A DNA stretch of 5,357 nucleotides from an uncultured Clostridia bacterium. GTDB taxonomy: Bacteria; Bacillota; Clostridia; Christensenellales; Borkfalkiaceae. Positions 5,027-5,357 of the stretch are shown one piece after another. The position numbers and the translations under genes are program-made. Where the stretch lies: positions 1 through 5,357 of the forward strand of contig CANREU010000112.1 of NCBI GenBank assembly GCA_947629725.1, written 5' to 3'. The stretch's first letter is position 1; every line of letters begins with the position of its first letter. The notes beneath the pieces are model-generated. The model was given only the letters and a program-made list of their open reading frames with translations. It was not told where the DNA came from and made no database searches.

Positions 5027-5354
5027 CTCGGAATTGGCGGGGCACTTGCATTGACGTTTGAACCGCATGACGCATTGGCGTAGGAACTCCGCCAATGCGT
5101 GAGGGATTTTCTTTGCCCTTTGGGCTCGAAAGCTTCGCTTCGCTCGCGCGAACCCCGCGGGGGTTCTTCATTCCCTCATTCAAATTGAGCGGGGCACTAC
5201 AAGTACCCCGCTCAATTTGGCGGGGCGGGCGGGTTAAAGTTTGAACACCTCCACCGTCCGAACCGTCGGGCGGAGGCACATCGCCGTGCAACTCCGATAA
5301 TGCCGCGTCGGTGTCGTCCTTCCCGATAAACGCCTCCTCGCGCCCGCCCTTCAC
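5016..5354 (-). CDS. Weak open frame at the right edge, possibly a partial gene
   Basis: A minus-strand frame is open from the window edge to about 5016. Only its first part (roughly 5354-5236) looks protein-like: EEAFIGKDDTDAALSELHGD followed by VPPPDGSDGGG, an acidic helix and then a Pro/Gly-rich tail. The GTG at 5354 has no visible ribosome binding site inside the window, so a gene entering from the right with this as its C-terminus is as likely as a start here. Downstream the frame runs through the stem-loop and repeat copy 2, which argues that the lower part is not real coding sequence. I recognise no family. Confidence 0.22.
   Translation of the reverse strand: MKGGREEAFIGKDDTDAALSELHGDVPPPDGSDGGGVQTLTRPPRQIERGTCSAPLNLNEGMKNPRGVRASEAKLSSPKGKENPSRIGGVPTPMRHAVQTSMQVPRQFRGWA
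5032..5063 (+). repeat. TTGGCGGGGC-N12-GTTTGAAC repeat, copy 1
   Basis: TTGGCGGGGC (5034-5043), 12 bases, then GTTTGAAC (5056-5063). The same two blocks with the same 12-base gap recur at 5217-5246. The middle bases are mostly different, so the conserved ends look selected or are the older part of a decayed repeat. Confidence 0.5.
5070..5100. terminator. Hairpin, possible terminator of the Fic transcript
   Basis: ACGCATTGGCG (5070-5080) pairs perfectly with CGCCAATGCGT (5090-5100), 11 bp around a 9-base loop. On the plus strand it is followed by GAGGGATTTTCTTT, a weak interrupted T tract, so it may terminate rightward transcription 180-210 bases after the Fic stop. It directly abuts repeat copy 2 and may instead be part of that element. 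Confidence 0.45.
5100..5178 (+). repeat. Dispersed palindromic repeat, copy 2 (more complete)
   Basis: Bases 5100-5160 match 3767-3827 in direct orientation (54 of 60 identical from 5101). This copy runs on: GAACCCC (5150-5156) pairs with GGGGTTC (5160-5166) around a three-base centre, and the outer TGAGGGA (5100-5106) is inverted at TCCCTCA (5172-5178). The inner GCCCTTTGGGC (5115-5125) is another small hairpin. A roughly 79-bp element with inverted ends and internal palindromes resembles a REP or MITE-type repeat. Mobility is inferred only. Confidence 0.7.
5181..5219. repeat. 14-bp perfect inverted repeat (stem-loop)
   Basis: CAAATTGAGCGGGG (5181-5194) is perfectly complementary to CCCCGCTCAATTTG (5206-5219). 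The 11-base loop can add three pairs (ACT 5196-5198 with AGT 5202-5204) after one mismatch. No T tract follows on either strand. It may terminate or protect a transcript from the right edge, or belong to the neighbouring repeat cluster. Confidence 0.7.
5217..5246 (+). repeat. TTGGCGGGGC-N12-GTTTGAAC repeat, copy 2
   Basis: TTGGCGGGGC (5217-5226), 12 bases (5227-5238), then GTTTGAAC (5239-5246), in direct orientation to copy 1 and 183 bp to its right. Counting the variable middle, 22 of 30 bases agree. Its left edge overlaps the last three bases of the stem at 5181-5219. Confidence 0.5.
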
Positions 5355-5357
5355 GTT

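Noticed and set aside
5056..5063. GTTCAAAC (minus strand), resembling a tRNA T-loop
   Set aside because: No acceptor stem, D-arm or anticodon arm can be built around it at either copy, so there is no tRNA here.
4799..5083. Plus-strand open frame of 94 codons overlapping the 3' end of the Fic gene
   Set aside because: It begins inside the Fic gene in another frame, has no ribosome binding site, and runs through the stem-loops at 5003-5080. The product has no family features.
3767..5178. The two 60-bp repeats as a CRISPR array or as transposon ends around a complete transposon
   Set aside because: There are only two copies 1.3 kb apart with a gene between them, so it is not an array. The copies are in direct, not inverted, orientation and no transposase gene lies between them.

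Overview
The window looks like a GC-rich bacterial chromosome segment, probably from a Gram-positive anaerobe of the Clostridia type. That assignment is an inference from strong AGGAGG-type ribosome binding sites, near-consensus TTGACA/TATAAT promoters, and a hydrolase that reads like those of gut Firmicutes. There is no rRNA, tRNA or CRISPR here, and taxonomy cannot be fixed from the window alone.

Layout, left to right. Positions 1-123 hold no supported gene, but contain a bidirectional hairpin terminator (72-101). A minus-strand gene (124-1098) encodes a 324-residue alpha/beta hydrolase with a cysteine at the nucleophile position. A compact intergenic region (1099-1236) carries two back-to-back promoters, each with a 17-bp spacer and with the -35 boxes only 18 bp apart. 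One drives the hydrolase leftward. The other drives a two-gene operon rightward: a 604-residue membrane protein whose central domain resembles DUF3137 (1237-3051), followed after 3 bp by a LemA-family membrane protein (3055-3711). A very stable GC-rich hairpin closes the operon (3712-3759).

From about 3760 the character changes. A 60-bp repeat occurs as two direct copies about 90% identical (3767-3827 and 5100-5160). They bracket an AT-richer segment holding one complete gene, a class II Fic-domain protein with an N-terminal helix-turn-helix (4002-4892). Upstream of it lie a tandem repeat, a 20-bp palindrome and an extended -10 promoter whose spacer repeats half of the palindrome. Downstream are a protein-like fragment without a start codon (4893-5000) and a dense run of palindromes and short repeats (5003-5246). 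A weak minus-strand reading frame runs off the right edge.

How the genes work together: the DUF3137-like/LemA pair is probably one envelope-associated module, co-transcribed and perhaps forming a complex. The hydrolase shares only its promoter region with that module. The Fic cassette looks like a separate acquisition, or a locus that can be lost by recombination between the flanking repeats. It may be self-regulated through its own DNA-binding domain. The most interesting points are the LemA/DUF3137-like pair, the repeat-bracketed HTH-Fic locus with its candidate operators, and the repeat cluster to its right.
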